From assembly GCF_023155275.1 (NCBI RefSeq), contig NZ_JALMUV010000004.1:186001-250000 (forward strand): a stretch of 64,000 nt of DNA. Direction: 5' to 3'. This document shows positions 50,673-60,312 of this stretch, piece after piece; position 1 is the first letter of the stretch; the number at the start of each line of letters is the position of its first letter. Below the pieces are notes generated by a model. That model had not been told where the DNA came from, made no database searches, and saw only the letters and a list, made by a program, of their open reading frames with translations. The translations under genes and the position numbers were made by a program. Source of the stretch: Streptomyces rhizoryzae. Lineage in GTDB: Bacteria; Actinomycetota; Actinomycetes; Streptomycetales; Streptomycetaceae.

Positions 50673-53108
50673 ATGGTGGAGTTCGAGGGGCACGCCCACG
50701 GCGGGCGGCGACCGGCGCTCGACATCGCCGACGCCGCGCTGGTGCTGTGCGACGCCCGGGGCCGGGTGGAGAGCTGGCCCGGCACCGCCGAACGGCTGCT
50801 CGGCCACCCCGCCGCCGACGTCCTGGGCCGGCCGGTCGCGGCGCTGCTGGACCCGGACGACGCGGCCCGGCTCCCCGAGCTGGTCGCCGCGTGCCGGGCG
50901 CACGGCGGCTGGAGCGGGCCGCTGACCGCCTGCCGCAAGGACGGCGCACGGGTCGGCGTGCTGGCGCAGCTGGCCCCGGTGACCGACCGCACCGGCGCCC
51001 CGCACTGGCTGGCGGTGGCCGCCGAGGCGTCGCCGTTCCCCGGGTGGGAGATGAGCCGGGCGGTGCTGGAGCGGATGCTGACGCAGACCCCGGTGGGGAT
51101 GGCGGTGGTCGACACCGAGCTGCGGTTCGTCTGGTCGAACCTCGCACTGGAGCGGTTCGGCGGCGGCCCGGCGCGGGAGCGGATCGGCCGCCGGCTGGCC
51201 GAGATCCAGCCGGGCATCGACGCCGACGCCCTGGAGGCGCAGATGCGGCGCGTCCTGGAGAGCGGCGAACCGGTCCTGGGCTACGAGCACATCGGCCACC
51301 CCCGCTCCGAACCGGCCCAGGAACGCGTCCACGCCATGTCGTTCGTCCGGCTGGACAACGGCGGCGGCCGCCCGATCGGCGTCTGCTACACCGTCATCGA
51401 CATCACCGAGCGCCACCGCAACCAGCAGCGGCTGCTCCTGCTGGACCGGGCCGGCTCCGCCATCGGCCGCACCCTGGACGTGACCCGCACCGCCCAGGAG
51501 CTGGCCGACGTGGCGGTGCCGGACCTCGCCGACTTCGTCGTGGTGGACCTGCTGGACTCGGTCATCCAGGGCGGGGAGCCGCTGACCGGGCCGCCCGGCG
51601 ACAACGACCTGGTCGCCCTGCGGCGGGCCGGCCAGCAGTCGGTGCGGCCCGGCATCCCCGAGGCGGTGGTGGCGGTCGGCGACCTGGCGGCGTACCAGCC
51701 GTGGTCCCCGCCCGTCCGCGCGCTGACCGACGGCCGGTCGTGGCGCGCCGAGCGGCTGGACCCGGACGGCGCGGAGTGGGCCCCGGAGGTCCCCGGCGGC
51801 CGGCGCCGCCGGCTGCTGGCCCAGGGGCTGCACACCGCCATGGTCGTGCCCATCCGGGCGCGCGGTACGACGATGGGCGTCACCAGCTTCTTCCGGGCCG
51901 AGCGCGGGGAGCCGTTCGGCGCCGACGACCTGCGGCTGGCCGAGGAGTTCGTGGCCCGGGCCGCGGTCTGCGTGGACAACGCCCGCCGCTACACCCGGGA
52001 GCGCGAGGCGGCGCTCACCCTCCAGCGCAGCCTGCTGCCGCAGGGCGTCCTGGAGCAGAACGTGCTGTCCCTGGCGACGTGTTACCGCCCCGCCGACGAG
52101 CTGGCCGGGGTCGGCGGCGACTGGTACGACGTGATCCCGCTGTCCGGGGCGCGGCTGGCGCTGGTGGTCGGCGAGGTGCGCGGGCACGGTATCGGCGCGA
52201 TCGCCACGATGGGCCGGCTGCGCACCGCGGTGCAGACCCTCGCCGCCCTGGACCTGCGCCCGGAGGAGCTGCTGGCCCGCCTCGACGACCTGGTCCGCCG
52301 GGTCTCCGAGGAGGGCGGGCAGGGCGCCGGCACCGGCGCGGTCGGCACCAGCTGCCTCTACACGGTCTACGACCCGATCGGCCGCTGCTTCACCCTGGCC
52401 AGCGCCGGGCACCCGCCGCCGGTCCTGGTCGCCCCCGACGGCACCGCCGTGTTCGCCGACGTGCCGGTCGGCCCCGAACTCGGCGTCAGCGGGCTGCCGT
52501 TCGAGTCCGTGGAGGTGCCCGTGAAGGAGGACAGCGTGCTCGCGCTCTACACCGACGGGCTGCTGGCCGGCGCGGACTCCCCGGCGGGCGAGCCGCCGCC
52601 GGAGCGGCTGCTGCGCGCGCTCACCGCACCCGGCGCCTCCCTGGACGCGCTGGGCGAGTCGGTGCTCGCCGGGCTGGTGCCGCGCCGCCGGCACGACGAC
52701 ATCACCCTGCTGCTGGCCCGCACCCGCGGACTGGACCCGGACCGGCTCGCGTCCTGGGAACTGGCCTGCAACCCGGCCGTGGTGGGCCGGGCCCGCGAGA
52801 TGGCCGGCCGGCAGCTGGCCGACTGGGAGCTGCCGGACCTCACGTTCACCACCGAGCTGGTGGTCAGCGAACTGGTCACCAACGCCATCCGGTACGGCTC
52901 CGGGCCGATCCGGCTGCGGCTGATCCTGGAGCACACCCTGATCTGCGAGGTGTGCGACGGCTCCAGCACCTCCCCGTACCTGCGGCACCCGCGGACCACC
53001 GACGAGGGCGGCCGGGGGCTCTTCCTGATCTCCCAGTTCACCCACCGCTGGGGCACCCGCTACACCGCCGACGGCAAGGTCATCTGGGCCGAGCAGCTGC
53101 TCGGCTGA
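50673..53108 (+). CDS. PAS-PAS-GAF-PP2C phosphatase with C-terminal histidine-kinase-like ATPase
   Basis: 811 residues. Two PAS domains (about 15-115, ALVLCDARGRVESWPGTAER, and about 125-245, GMAVVDTELRFVWSNLALER), a GAF domain (about 255-440), a PP2C domain (LAGVGGDWYDVIPL, VVGEVRGHGIGAIATMG, LASAGHPPPVLVA, ALYTDGLLAGADS, HDDITLLLAR), then an anti-sigma-type HATPase domain (LVVSELVTNAIRYGSGPIRL, DEGGRGLFLISQF). The single chain can both dephosphorylate and, through the ATPase domain, bind or phosphorylate an antagonist; such fusions are common in streptomycete partner-switching networks. GGACGGAA precedes ATG 50673 by eight bases. Confidence 0.85.
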   Translation: MVEFEGHAHGGRRPALDIADAALVLCDARGRVESWPGTAERLLGHPAADVLGRPVAALLDPDDAARLPELVAACRAHGGWSGPLTACRKDGARVGVLAQLAPVTDRTGAPHWLAVAAEASPFPGWEMSRAVLERMLTQTPVGMAVVDTELRFVWSNLALERFGGGPARERIGRRLAEIQPGIDADALEAQMRRVLESGEPVLGYEHIGHPRSEPAQERVHAMSFVRLDNGGGRPIGVCYTVIDITERHRNQQRLLLLDRAGSAIGRTLDVTRTAQELADVAVPDLADFVVVDLLDSVIQGGEPLTGPPGDNDLVALRRAGQQSVRPGIPEAVVAVGDLAAYQPWSPPVRALTDGRSWRAERLDPDGAEWAPEVPGGRRRRLLAQGLHTAMVVPIRARGTTMGVTSFFRAERGEPFGADDLRLAEEFVARAAVCVDNARRYTREREAALTLQRSLLPQGVLEQNVLSLATCYRPADELAGVGGDWYDVIPLSGARLALVVGEVRGHGIGAIATMGRLRTAVQTLAALDLRPEELLARLDDLVRRVSEEGGQGAGTGAVGTSCLYTVYDPIGRCFTLASAGHPPPVLVAPDGTAVFADVPVGPELGVSGLPFESVEVPVKEDSVLALYTDGLLAGADSPAGEPPPERLLRALTAPGASLDALGESVLAGLVPRRRHDDITLLLARTRGLDPDRLASWELACNPAVVGRAREMAGRQLADWELPDLTFTTELVVSELVTNAIRYGSGPIRLRLILEHTLICEVCDGSSTSPYLRHPRTTDEGGRGLFLISQFTHRWGTRYTADGKVIWAEQLLG

Positions 53109-53123
53109 CCCGCCCGGCCCGGC

Positions 53124-54536
53124 TCACCCGGCCGTCCCGGCCGCCTGCTCGCCGGCCCGCGCCCACGCCGCCGCCGCGCGCGCCCCGTCGCCCTCCCGCT
53201 CCGCCAGCCGCGCCTTCGCGGACCAGTTGTACGGGCAGACCGGGCGCAGCCGGCTGCGTTCGCTGAGCAGGGCGCGGGTCAGGTCGCCGCGGCCGGCCCG
53301 GAGCGCGGCCTCCACCAGGGTGCGCTGCACGGCGTCGCGCTGGGCGTGGCTGCCGCCGAACTCGTGCAGCCGGTACCGGACCGGCAGCAGCAGGTCGGCG
53401 GCGGCGCCGAACGCGCCCCGGCCGTAGGCGAGCAGCGCCCGGCAGACGGGCAGGCCGATCTCCTCGGTCATCGCACGGTTCGCGGCCGGGCCGCCGGCCG
53501 GGGTCGCGGCCAGCCAGCGCTCGCGGTCCCGGATCAGGCGCTCGGCCCGCTCCGGGCGGCCCGCGCCGACGTACGCCATCACCGCGTGGGCGTCGTTGAA
53601 GGCGTAGTGCGGGCCGTCGTCCCGGCGCTCCCAGGCATCGGCCAGCGCGGCCCAGCGGGCGGGCTCCGCACGGTCGGCGAGGTACAGGCGCCACAGCAGC
53701 GCGGCGGCGTTGACGAGTTCCAGGGCGCCGTCCTCCGCGCCGGCCTCGCACAGCACGGAGTCGTAGATCTCCAGGACCCGGCGGGTGTCGCCGCACTCCA
53801 GCGCGTAGAGGGCGTAGTGCCACCAGGTGTGGCCGGTGAGCAGGGTGCCGGCCGCCCAGTCGTGGGTCCGGGCGTCCAGGAAGCGGAGGCCGTCGGTGAA
53901 CCGGCCGCGCATCTCGTAGGTGTGCACCACGCCGTGGATGCCCCAGACGTCGTCGGGGCGGCGCTCCAGGGCGGCCAGGCCGGTCTGTTCGGCGTGCTCG
54001 TAGTGGCCGTTCTCCTCCAGGCCGAAGGTGTACATGCCCAGCAGCGGGCCGTAGTGCGGATCGTCCTCGTCCCACGCGTCGAGCGCACCGCCGATCCGGT
54101 CCCGCAGCCGGGGCGCGTCGCCGACGAGGAAGTCCAGGTGGTGGCCGGCGAAGAGGGCGAGCAGATCGCGCGGGTGGGCCAGGCCGGTCTCGTCGAGGAT
54201 CCGGCCGGCGGTGCGGTAGTCGCCCTCCAGCCCGGCGGCCGCGGCGGCGAGGTGGCTCCGCTCGCGCGGGGTGAGCCGGTCCGGGTCGCACTGCGCGCGG
54301 AAGGCGGTGAAGGTCGCGCGGGCGGCCGCGGCGGCCCGCGCGTCGGTGGCCAGGACGCCCAGCTGGGCGGCGAGCGCGTGGCCCATCGGCGAACGGGGCG
54401 CGGCGGCCAGCACCGCGCGCGCCGCGTCCTCGACACCGGGGCGGAAGAACACCAGGTCGTCCAGGGCCCGTTCGTAGTGGCCGAGGGCCTCGGGGCCGGT
54501 GTCGGTCATGGCGTGCCCGTGCCGGTCGGCTGTCAT
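53124..54536 (-). CDS. TPR-like (TTC38-type) helical-repeat protein
   Basis: 470 residues, helical throughout. Degenerate tetratricopeptide-like units such as LGHYERALDDLVFFRPGVED, HYEHAEQTGLAALERRPDDV and HTWWHYALYALECGDTRRVL are visible; the pattern and length resemble the TTC38 group. No signal or membrane segment. Function unknown; helical repeats usually bind other proteins. ATG 54536 has CAGGAG five bases upstream; ATG 54509 is the next in frame. It converges with the phosphatase gene (15-base gap) and is divergent from the CoA-transferase gene. Confidence 0.8.
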   Translation of the reverse strand: MTADRHGHAMTDTGPEALGHYERALDDLVFFRPGVEDAARAVLAAAPRSPMGHALAAQLGVLATDARAAAAARATFTAFRAQCDPDRLTPRERSHLAAAAAGLEGDYRTAGRILDETGLAHPRDLLALFAGHHLDFLVGDAPRLRDRIGGALDAWDEDDPHYGPLLGMYTFGLEENGHYEHAEQTGLAALERRPDDVWGIHGVVHTYEMRGRFTDGLRFLDARTHDWAAGTLLTGHTWWHYALYALECGDTRRVLEIYDSVLCEAGAEDGALELVNAAALLWRLYLADRAEPARWAALADAWERRDDGPHYAFNDAHAVMAYVGAGRPERAERLIRDRERWLAATPAGGPAANRAMTEEIGLPVCRALLAYGRGAFGAAADLLLPVRYRLHEFGGSHAQRDAVQRTLVEAALRAGRGDLTRALLSERSRLRPVCPYNWSAKARLAEREGDGARAAAAWARAGEQAAGTAG

Positions 54537-54664
54537 GGTGACTCCTGCGGGTAGGGGTGGTGCCGCCGGACCCTGGCGGATCCGGGGATCCGTCCGGGAT
54601 CCACGGGCGGATAGGTACCCGCCTCGCCCGGCTCCGTCCCGTCTCCTCAGGAAAGGTCCCGTTC

Positions 54665-55852
54665 ATGCTCCCTCTGGACGGCATCACCGTGGTCGCGCTC
54701 GAACAGGCGGTCGCGGCCCCCTTCGCCACCCGCCAGCTCGCCGACCTCGGCGCCCGGGTCATCAAGGTCGAACGGCCCGGCACCGGCGACTTCGCGCGCG
54801 GCTACGACGAGACGGTGCGCGGGATGTCCAGCCACTTCGTCTGGCTCAACCGCGGCAAGGAGTCGATCGCCCTCGACGCGAAGGAGCCCGGGGACGCCGC
54901 GGTGCTGCGGCGGCTGATCGGGCGGGCCGACGTCTTCGTGCAGAACCTCGCGCCGGGCGCGGCCGAGCGGCTGGGCCTGGGTGCCGCCGCGCTGCTGGCG
55001 GACCACCCGCGGCTGGTGGTGTGCGGGATCTCCGGCTACGGCACCGGCGGCCCGTACGCGCGGGCGAAGGCGTACGACCTGCTGGTGCAGTGCGAGGCCG
55101 GGGCGATGTCGCTGACCGGCACCGAGCGGGAACCGGCCAAGATCGGCATCCCGGTGGCCGACATCGCCGCCGGGATGTACGCCTACACCGGCGTCCTGAC
55201 GGCCCTGTACGAACGCGAACGCACCGGCCGCGGCGGCGCGTTCGAGGTGTCCATGCTGGAGGCGCTGGGCGAATGGATGGGCTACCCCGCCTACTTCACC
55301 CGCTACGGCGGCACCGTCCCGCCCCGCTCCGGCGCCGAGCACGCCGCGATCGCCCCGTACGGGCCGTACCGGACCGCGGACGGCACGCGGGTCTTCCTGG
55401 GCGTGCAGAACGAGCGGGAGTGGGCCGCGTTCTGCACGCGGGTGCTGGAACTCCCGGAGCTGGCCGCCGATCCGCGGTTCGCCCGGAACTCCGCCCGGGT
55501 CGCCCACCGGGCCGCGCTGCGCGAGCGGATCGAGGAACGCTTCGCGGTCCTGCCGGCCGAGGAGGTTCAACGGCGGCTGTCCGCGGCCCGGATCGCCCAC
55601 GCCCGGCTGCGCAGCGTCGCGGAGTTCACCGCCCACCCGCAGCTCGCCGCCCGCGACCGCTGGCGGACCGTGGACTCCCCGGTGGGACCGCTGGACGCGC
55701 TGCTGCCGCCGGTCACCGTCGCCGGGCGGGAGCCCCGGATGGGCCGGATCCCGGCGCTGGACGAGGACCGGGAGCGGATCCTGGCGGAACTGCGCGCCGC
55801 GGAGGGGGAAACGGACGGGGAATCCGGCCGGCCCGCCGGCACCGGCCGGTGA
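54665..55852 (+). CDS. CaiB/BaiF (class III) CoA-transferase
   Basis: 395 residues, typical length. Features: MLPLDGITVVALEQAVAAPF, LADLGARVIKVERPGTGDFA, LNRGKESIALDAKEPG, FVQNLAPGAAERLGLG, CGISGYGTGGPYARAKAYDL (the catalytic Asp is in the AYDLLVQ segment), PVADIAAGMYAYTGVL and GAFEVSMLEALGEW. It moves CoA between carboxylic acids; the closest pattern is formyl- or succinyl-CoA transferases, but the acid is unknown. AGGAAAGG precedes ATG 54665 by eight bases. It is monocistronic as far as can be seen. Confidence 0.85.
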   Translation: MLPLDGITVVALEQAVAAPFATRQLADLGARVIKVERPGTGDFARGYDETVRGMSSHFVWLNRGKESIALDAKEPGDAAVLRRLIGRADVFVQNLAPGAAERLGLGAAALLADHPRLVVCGISGYGTGGPYARAKAYDLLVQCEAGAMSLTGTEREPAKIGIPVADIAAGMYAYTGVLTALYERERTGRGGAFEVSMLEALGEWMGYPAYFTRYGGTVPPRSGAEHAAIAPYGPYRTADGTRVFLGVQNEREWAAFCTRVLELPELAADPRFARNSARVAHRAALRERIEERFAVLPAEEVQRRLSAARIAHARLRSVAEFTAHPQLAARDRWRTVDSPVGPLDALLPPVTVAGREPRMGRIPALDEDRERILAELRAAEGETDGESGRPAGTGR

Positions 55853-55925
55853 CGCCCCTCTGGCCGGACGCCGCGCGCGGTACGACGATGTCGGCCGTAC
55901 GCCGCGTCCCCGAAAGGAGCCCCCC

Positions 55926-56888
55926 ATGGGCAGACCCCTCGCCGCCCGCGGCCGCCCGGCCCGCGCGCTGCCGCTGACCGCCCTGCTGGCGCTGGTCCTC
56001 GCGCTGTGCACGGTGCCCGCGCCGACCGCCCGGGCCGCCACGGCCCCGGCCCCGCCCGCCGCGGCCGTCGACGCCTACTGGACCGCGGGCCGCATGGCGG
56101 CCGCCCGGCCCGTGGCGGTGCCCGGTGAACCGGCCGCGGCCCGGCCCGCCGCGGCCGGCCCGGTCCCGCCCAGCCACCCCTTCGACGGGCTGCCGCAGGT
56201 CGGCACGTTCTTCTGGACGGACGCCACCGGCACCGGCCGGTTCTGCGGCGGCACCGTCGTCCGCAGCCCGCACCGCGACCTCGTCGTCACCGCGGGACAC
56301 TGCCTGCGCTCCCCCGACCCGCGCAAGTACCTGGCGTTCGTACCGCAGTACCACGACGGACTCAAACCGCACGGCATCTACCCCGTCGAGCGGATCTACC
56401 TCGACCAGCGCTACTACGACCTCGGGACGGACGCCGGCGCCCGCTGGGACTACGCGGTGGTCCGGGTCGGCCCCCGGGAGGACGGCGCCCGGGTCCAGCG
56501 CGTCACCGGCGGCTTCGACCTGCTCCCCTACCCCGGCTACGACCACTCCGACGTGCGGCTCATCGGCTACCCCGGCAGCAGCGACGCCCGCTACCCCAAG
56601 CCGCTGGACTGCTCCTCGTCCACCCACCGCTACACCAGCGCCGACCCCGCCGCGCCCGGCGACTTCCTGGAGATCGCCTGCGCCGGCTACATCGGCGGCA
56701 CCTCCGGAGGCCCGTTCCTGGTACGGGACGTGGGTGGCTACGCGCTGATCGGCGTGATCGGCGGCTACCACACCGGCGGCGACACCCCCGACGTCTCCTA
56801 CAGCTCCTACTTCACCGCCGACCTGCTGCTGCTCTACCTGCACGCGGTGCGCGGCGACACCCCGGCGGCGCCGCGCACCCCGGCCTGA
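55926..56888 (+). CDS. Secreted trypsin-like serine protease
   Basis: 320 residues. A long signal peptide (ALPLTALLALVLALCTVPAP) and a propeptide-like Pro/Ala region precede the protease domain. The catalytic triad is visible: His in VVTAGHCLRS, Asp in RWDYAVVRV, Ser in GGTSGGPFLV. Two disulfides are likely (FCGGTV with AGHC, and the pair in LDCSSSTHRY and EIACAGYIGG). It resembles extracellular actinomycete V8/trypsin-type proteases. AAAGGAG lies six bases before ATG 55926. Confidence 0.9.
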   Translation: MGRPLAARGRPARALPLTALLALVLALCTVPAPTARAATAPAPPAAAVDAYWTAGRMAAARPVAVPGEPAAARPAAAGPVPPSHPFDGLPQVGTFFWTDATGTGRFCGGTVVRSPHRDLVVTAGHCLRSPDPRKYLAFVPQYHDGLKPHGIYPVERIYLDQRYYDLGTDAGARWDYAVVRVGPREDGARVQRVTGGFDLLPYPGYDHSDVRLIGYPGSSDARYPKPLDCSSSTHRYTSADPAAPGDFLEIACAGYIGGTSGGPFLVRDVGGYALIGVIGGYHTGGDTPDVSYSSYFTADLLLLYLHAVRGDTPAAPRTPA

Positions 56889-57092
56889 CGGGCGGGCCGG
56901 GCGGGCCGGGCGGGGAAGGGTGGCCGGAACTCCCCTGTGCGGACGGGCGGTTGGCCGTCACTCTCATCTTTCCGTGGCGGCCATCGTTCGTCTGTTCTTC
57001 ACCCGGTGGGCGCGGCCGCGTCCATCCGGCCGCTCCTAGGGTTACCGCGCTCCCTCCCCCGCACGCCCGTGACCGACCTCCGGAGGACCGTC

Positions 57093-57986
57093 ATGACCGC
57101 AGCCAAGGCGCGCAAGCGCACCCGGCGTTCCCGCACCGCAGTGGCCGGCGCGGCGGCCCTCGCCGCCACCGCGGCCGGGCTGTGGGCCACCACCGGCACC
57201 ACCGCGTCCGCGCAGGCCGCCAGGGTCCCCGCGCCCGACCACATCGTGGTGGTGGTGCTGGAGAACAAGGCGTACAGCCAGGTGATCGGCGCCTCCGGCG
57301 CGCCCTACCTGAACTCCCTCAGGGCGGGCGGCGCCACCCTCACCCGGTCCTACGGCCTGACCCACCCCAGCGAGCCCAACTACTACATGCTCTTCTCCGG
57401 CTCCAACCAGGGCCGCACCGACGACAGTTGCGTCCCGGTCGGCTCGATGTCCGCGCCCAACCTCGCCTCCGAGCTGCTCGCCGCCGGCCAGAGCTGGGCG
57501 AGCTACAACGAGGGCCTGCCGGCCCAGGGTTCGACGGTGTGCAGCAGCGGCAGGTACGCCCAGAAGCACAACCCGTGGTTCGGCTTCTCCAACGTGCCGA
57601 AGGACACCGCGAAGACCTTCGACCAGTTCCCGTCCGACTACACCGCCCTGCCGAAGGTCTCCTTCGTCATACCGGACCTCTGCAACGACATGCACGACTG
57701 CTCGGTCGCCACCGGCGACACCTGGGTGAAGAACGAGCTCGGCGGCTACGCCGCGTGGGCCAAGAGCCACAACAGCCTGCTGGCCGTCACCTTCGACGAG
57801 GACAACCGCCTCGCCGGCAACCGCATCCCGACCCTCTTCTACGGCGCCCACGTGGCGCCCGGCAGCTCCACCGCGACCACCTACAACCACTACAACGTGC
57901 TGCGCACCCTGGAGGAGCTGGCCGGGCTGTCCGCGCACGCCGGCAACGCCGCCTCGGCGGCCGCGGTCACCGGCATCTGGAACTGA
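57093..57986 (+). CDS. Secreted SapM-like acid phosphatase/phosphoesterase
   Basis: 297 residues. A signal peptide (AVAGAAALAATAAGLWATTG) is followed by HIVVVVLENKAYSQVIGASG, RSYGLTHPSEPNYYMLFSGS and TDDSCVPVG, the pattern of phosphoesterase-family proteins such as mycobacterial SapM, then FVIPDLCNDMHDCSVATGDT and LAVTFDEDNRLAGNRIPTLF with likely metal ligands. It probably removes phosphate from lipids or small phosphomonoesters outside the cell. GGAGGA lies five bases before ATG 57093. It is followed after 5 bases by an MFS gene, suggesting coupling of release and uptake. The 204 bases before it are GC-repeat rich with no gene. Confidence 0.85.
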   Translation: MTAAKARKRTRRSRTAVAGAAALAATAAGLWATTGTTASAQAARVPAPDHIVVVVLENKAYSQVIGASGAPYLNSLRAGGATLTRSYGLTHPSEPNYYMLFSGSNQGRTDDSCVPVGSMSAPNLASELLAAGQSWASYNEGLPAQGSTVCSSGRYAQKHNPWFGFSNVPKDTAKTFDQFPSDYTALPKVSFVIPDLCNDMHDCSVATGDTWVKNELGGYAAWAKSHNSLLAVTFDEDNRLAGNRIPTLFYGAHVAPGSSTATTYNHYNVLRTLEELAGLSAHAGNAASAAAVTGIWN

Positions 57987-57991
57987 CGCCG

Positions 57992-59272
57992 GTGTACCTC
58001 GCGGACTCCCGCGGCGGCCCGCCCGCCCGCACCGCCGCCCCGGACCGCACCGGCCCGGGGCGGCGGCCCGCGGTGCCCGGCACCGTCCTGGCCCTGGGCG
58101 CGGTCAGCCTGATCACCGACGTCTCCGCGGAGATGATCACCGCGGTGCTGCCGCTGTACGTCGTCACCGCGCTGGGGCTCTCACCGCTCGGCTTCGGGCT
58201 GCTGGACGGGCTGAACAACGGCGTCGGGGCGCTGGTCCGGCTCGCCGGCGGCCATCTGGCGGACCGCGGCGGCCGCCGCCACAAGGTGGTGGCCGGCCTC
58301 GGCTACGGCCTGTCGGCGGTGTGCAAACCGCTGCTGCTGGTCGCCCACGGACTGCCCGCGATCGGCGCGGTGCTGGCCGCGGACCGGGCCGGGAAGGGGC
58401 TGCGCACCGCGCCCCGGGACGCGATGATCTCGCTGGCCACCCGCCCCGAGCACCGCGGCCGGGCGTTCGGCGTGCACCGGGCCATGGACACCGCCGGCGC
58501 GCTGCTCGGCCCGCTCGCCGCGTTCGCCGTCCTGCGGATCGCCGCCGACGGCTACGACGCGGTGTTCACCGTGAGCGGCTGCGTGGCCGTCCTCGGCGTC
58601 CTGGTCCTCGTCCTCTTCGTGCCCGCCCGGACGCCCGGCACCGCGCCCGCGCCCGGCACCGCCGCCCGCCCCACGCTCCGCACCTCCCTCGCCCTGCTGC
58701 GCCGCCCCCCGCTGCGCCGCCTGACGCTGTGCGCCGCGCTCCTCGGGCTCACCACCGTCAGCGACTCCTTCCTCTACCTCCTCCTCCAGCGCGGACTGGG
58801 CGTGCCCGCCGGGCTGTTCCCGCTGCTCCCCCTCGGCACCGCGGCGGTCTTCCTGCTGCTCGCCGTCCCGCTGGGCGCCCTCGCCGACCGGGCCGGCCGC
58901 CGCCGGCTGTTCCTGGCCGGGCACGCCGCACTGCTCCTGGCGTACGGGCTGGTGCTCGCGCCGCTGCGCGGCCTGCCCGCGGTCCTGGGCGTGCTCGTCC
59001 TGCACGGCGCCTTCTACGCCGCCACCGACGGCGTACTGGCCGCCGCCACCGCCGGGGTGGTGCCACCCGAGCAGCAGGGCGCCGGGCAGGCGCTGGTGGG
59101 CACCGGCCAGGCGCTGGCCCGGTTCGTGTGCTCCCTGGCGTTCGGCGCGGCCTGGAGCCTGTGGGACGGGCGGACCGCGCTGGCGGTGGCCGCCGCGGCC
59201 CTGGCGGCCGCCGCCCTGACCGCCACCCGGCTGCTCCGCACCGGCCACCCCCACCGGGAGGGAACCCGATGA
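57992..59272 (+). CDS. MFS transporter
   Basis: 426 residues with about eleven to twelve helices. ALGAVSLITDVSAEMITAVL, LGFGLLDGLNNGVGALVRLA and GGHLADRGGRRHKVVAGLGY (signature loop) fit a group of MFS proteins with unknown substrates often called YfcJ-like or similar. GTG 57992 is five bases after the phosphoesterase stop; its own ribosome site is weak, so translation may be coupled. The stop overlaps the next gene (ATGA). Confidence 0.8.
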   Translation: MYLADSRGGPPARTAAPDRTGPGRRPAVPGTVLALGAVSLITDVSAEMITAVLPLYVVTALGLSPLGFGLLDGLNNGVGALVRLAGGHLADRGGRRHKVVAGLGYGLSAVCKPLLLVAHGLPAIGAVLAADRAGKGLRTAPRDAMISLATRPEHRGRAFGVHRAMDTAGALLGPLAAFAVLRIAADGYDAVFTVSGCVAVLGVLVLVLFVPARTPGTAPAPGTAARPTLRTSLALLRRPPLRRLTLCAALLGLTTVSDSFLYLLLQRGLGVPAGLFPLLPLGTAAVFLLLAVPLGALADRAGRRRLFLAGHAALLLAYGLVLAPLRGLPAVLGVLVLHGAFYAATDGVLAAATAGVVPPEQQGAGQALVGTGQALARFVCSLAFGAAWSLWDGRTALAVAAAALAAAALTATRLLRTGHPHREGTR

Positions 59273-60291
59273 ACCGCCGCACCCGGCTGATCGTCCTGCT
59301 GCTCGCCGTGGCGCTCCTGGGCACCGTCGGCACCGCGGCGGTGCTGCGGGCCGCCGGCCGCTCCGCCGACCGCGACCGCCAGCAGGCGGACGGCCCGCCG
59401 GTCCGCCCCGGCACGGTCGCGCTCCACCCTTCCGGTGCACGGCAGCTGCTGGTGCGCAACCTCGCCTGGGGCCCGCACCGCGACGAGATCACCGCGGTCC
59501 CCGCCGCCCACCCCGGCGCCGCGCGCACCGCCTCCGGCCTGACATGCCTGCGCTTCCACGCCGCGGCCGGCACCGGCATCTGCCTCCAGGCCGAACGCGG
59601 CGCGCTGACGGACACCTACCGGGCGCTGGTGCTCGACGCCCGCCTCCGCGTCCGGCACCGCTTCCCGGCCCCCGGCATCCCCACCCGCGCCCGCGTCTCC
59701 CCCTCCGGCCGCACCGTCGCCTGGACCGTCTTCGTCAGCGGCGACTCCTACGCCGGCACCGCCTTCTCCACCCGCACCGCGATCGCCGACACCCGCACCT
59801 GGGCGCTCGACGACAACCTGGAGGACTACGCCGTCACCAAGGACGGCCGGCCGTACCACGCCTCCGACGTCAACGTCTGGGGCGTCACCTTCGCCGACGA
59901 CACCCGCTTCTACGCCACCCTGGCCACCGGCGGCCGCACCTACCTGGTCCGCGGCGACCGCACCGCCCGCACCCTGACCACCCTGCACGGCAACGTCGAA
60001 TGCCCCTCCCTCTCCCCCGACGGCACCCGCGTCGCCTACAAGAAACGCGTCCCCGGCGCGTCCCCCGACGCCCCCTGGCGGCTCTACGTCCTGGACCTGG
60101 CCACCGGGCGGGAGACCGCCACCGCCGAACACCGCAGCATCGACGACCAGGCCCTGTGGTCCGGCACCCGCACCCTCCTCTACGCGCTGCCCGGCGACTA
60201 CGGCTCGGACCTGTGGACGGTCCCCGCCGACGGCTCCGGCACCGCCCGCCGGCTGATGACCTCGGCGGTCGCCCCCGCGTACACCGGGTGA
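59269..60291 (+). CDS. TolB-like beta-propeller protein, membrane-anchored
   Basis: 340 residues. An N-terminal hydrophobic segment (LIVLLLAVALLGTVGTAAVL) serves as a signal or anchor. The rest is beta-rich with WD40/TolB-like units, for example RARVSPSGRTVAWTVF, LSPDGTRVAYKKRV and LYVLDLATGRETATAE. It should lie outside the membrane. It is coupled to the MFS gene by a four-base overlap (ATGA), so it is a likely partner of the transporter or phosphoesterase. Function unknown. Confidence 0.75.
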   Translation: MNRRTRLIVLLLAVALLGTVGTAAVLRAAGRSADRDRQQADGPPVRPGTVALHPSGARQLLVRNLAWGPHRDEITAVPAAHPGAARTASGLTCLRFHAAAGTGICLQAERGALTDTYRALVLDARLRVRHRFPAPGIPTRARVSPSGRTVAWTVFVSGDSYAGTAFSTRTAIADTRTWALDDNLEDYAVTKDGRPYHASDVNVWGVTFADDTRFYATLATGGRTYLVRGDRTARTLTTLHGNVECPSLSPDGTRVAYKKRVPGASPDAPWRLYVLDLATGRETATAEHRSIDDQALWSGTRTLLYALPGDYGSDLWTVPADGSGTARRLMTSAVAPAYTG

Positions 60292-60312
60292 GCCGGGGGC
60301 GCGGGCCGGCGG

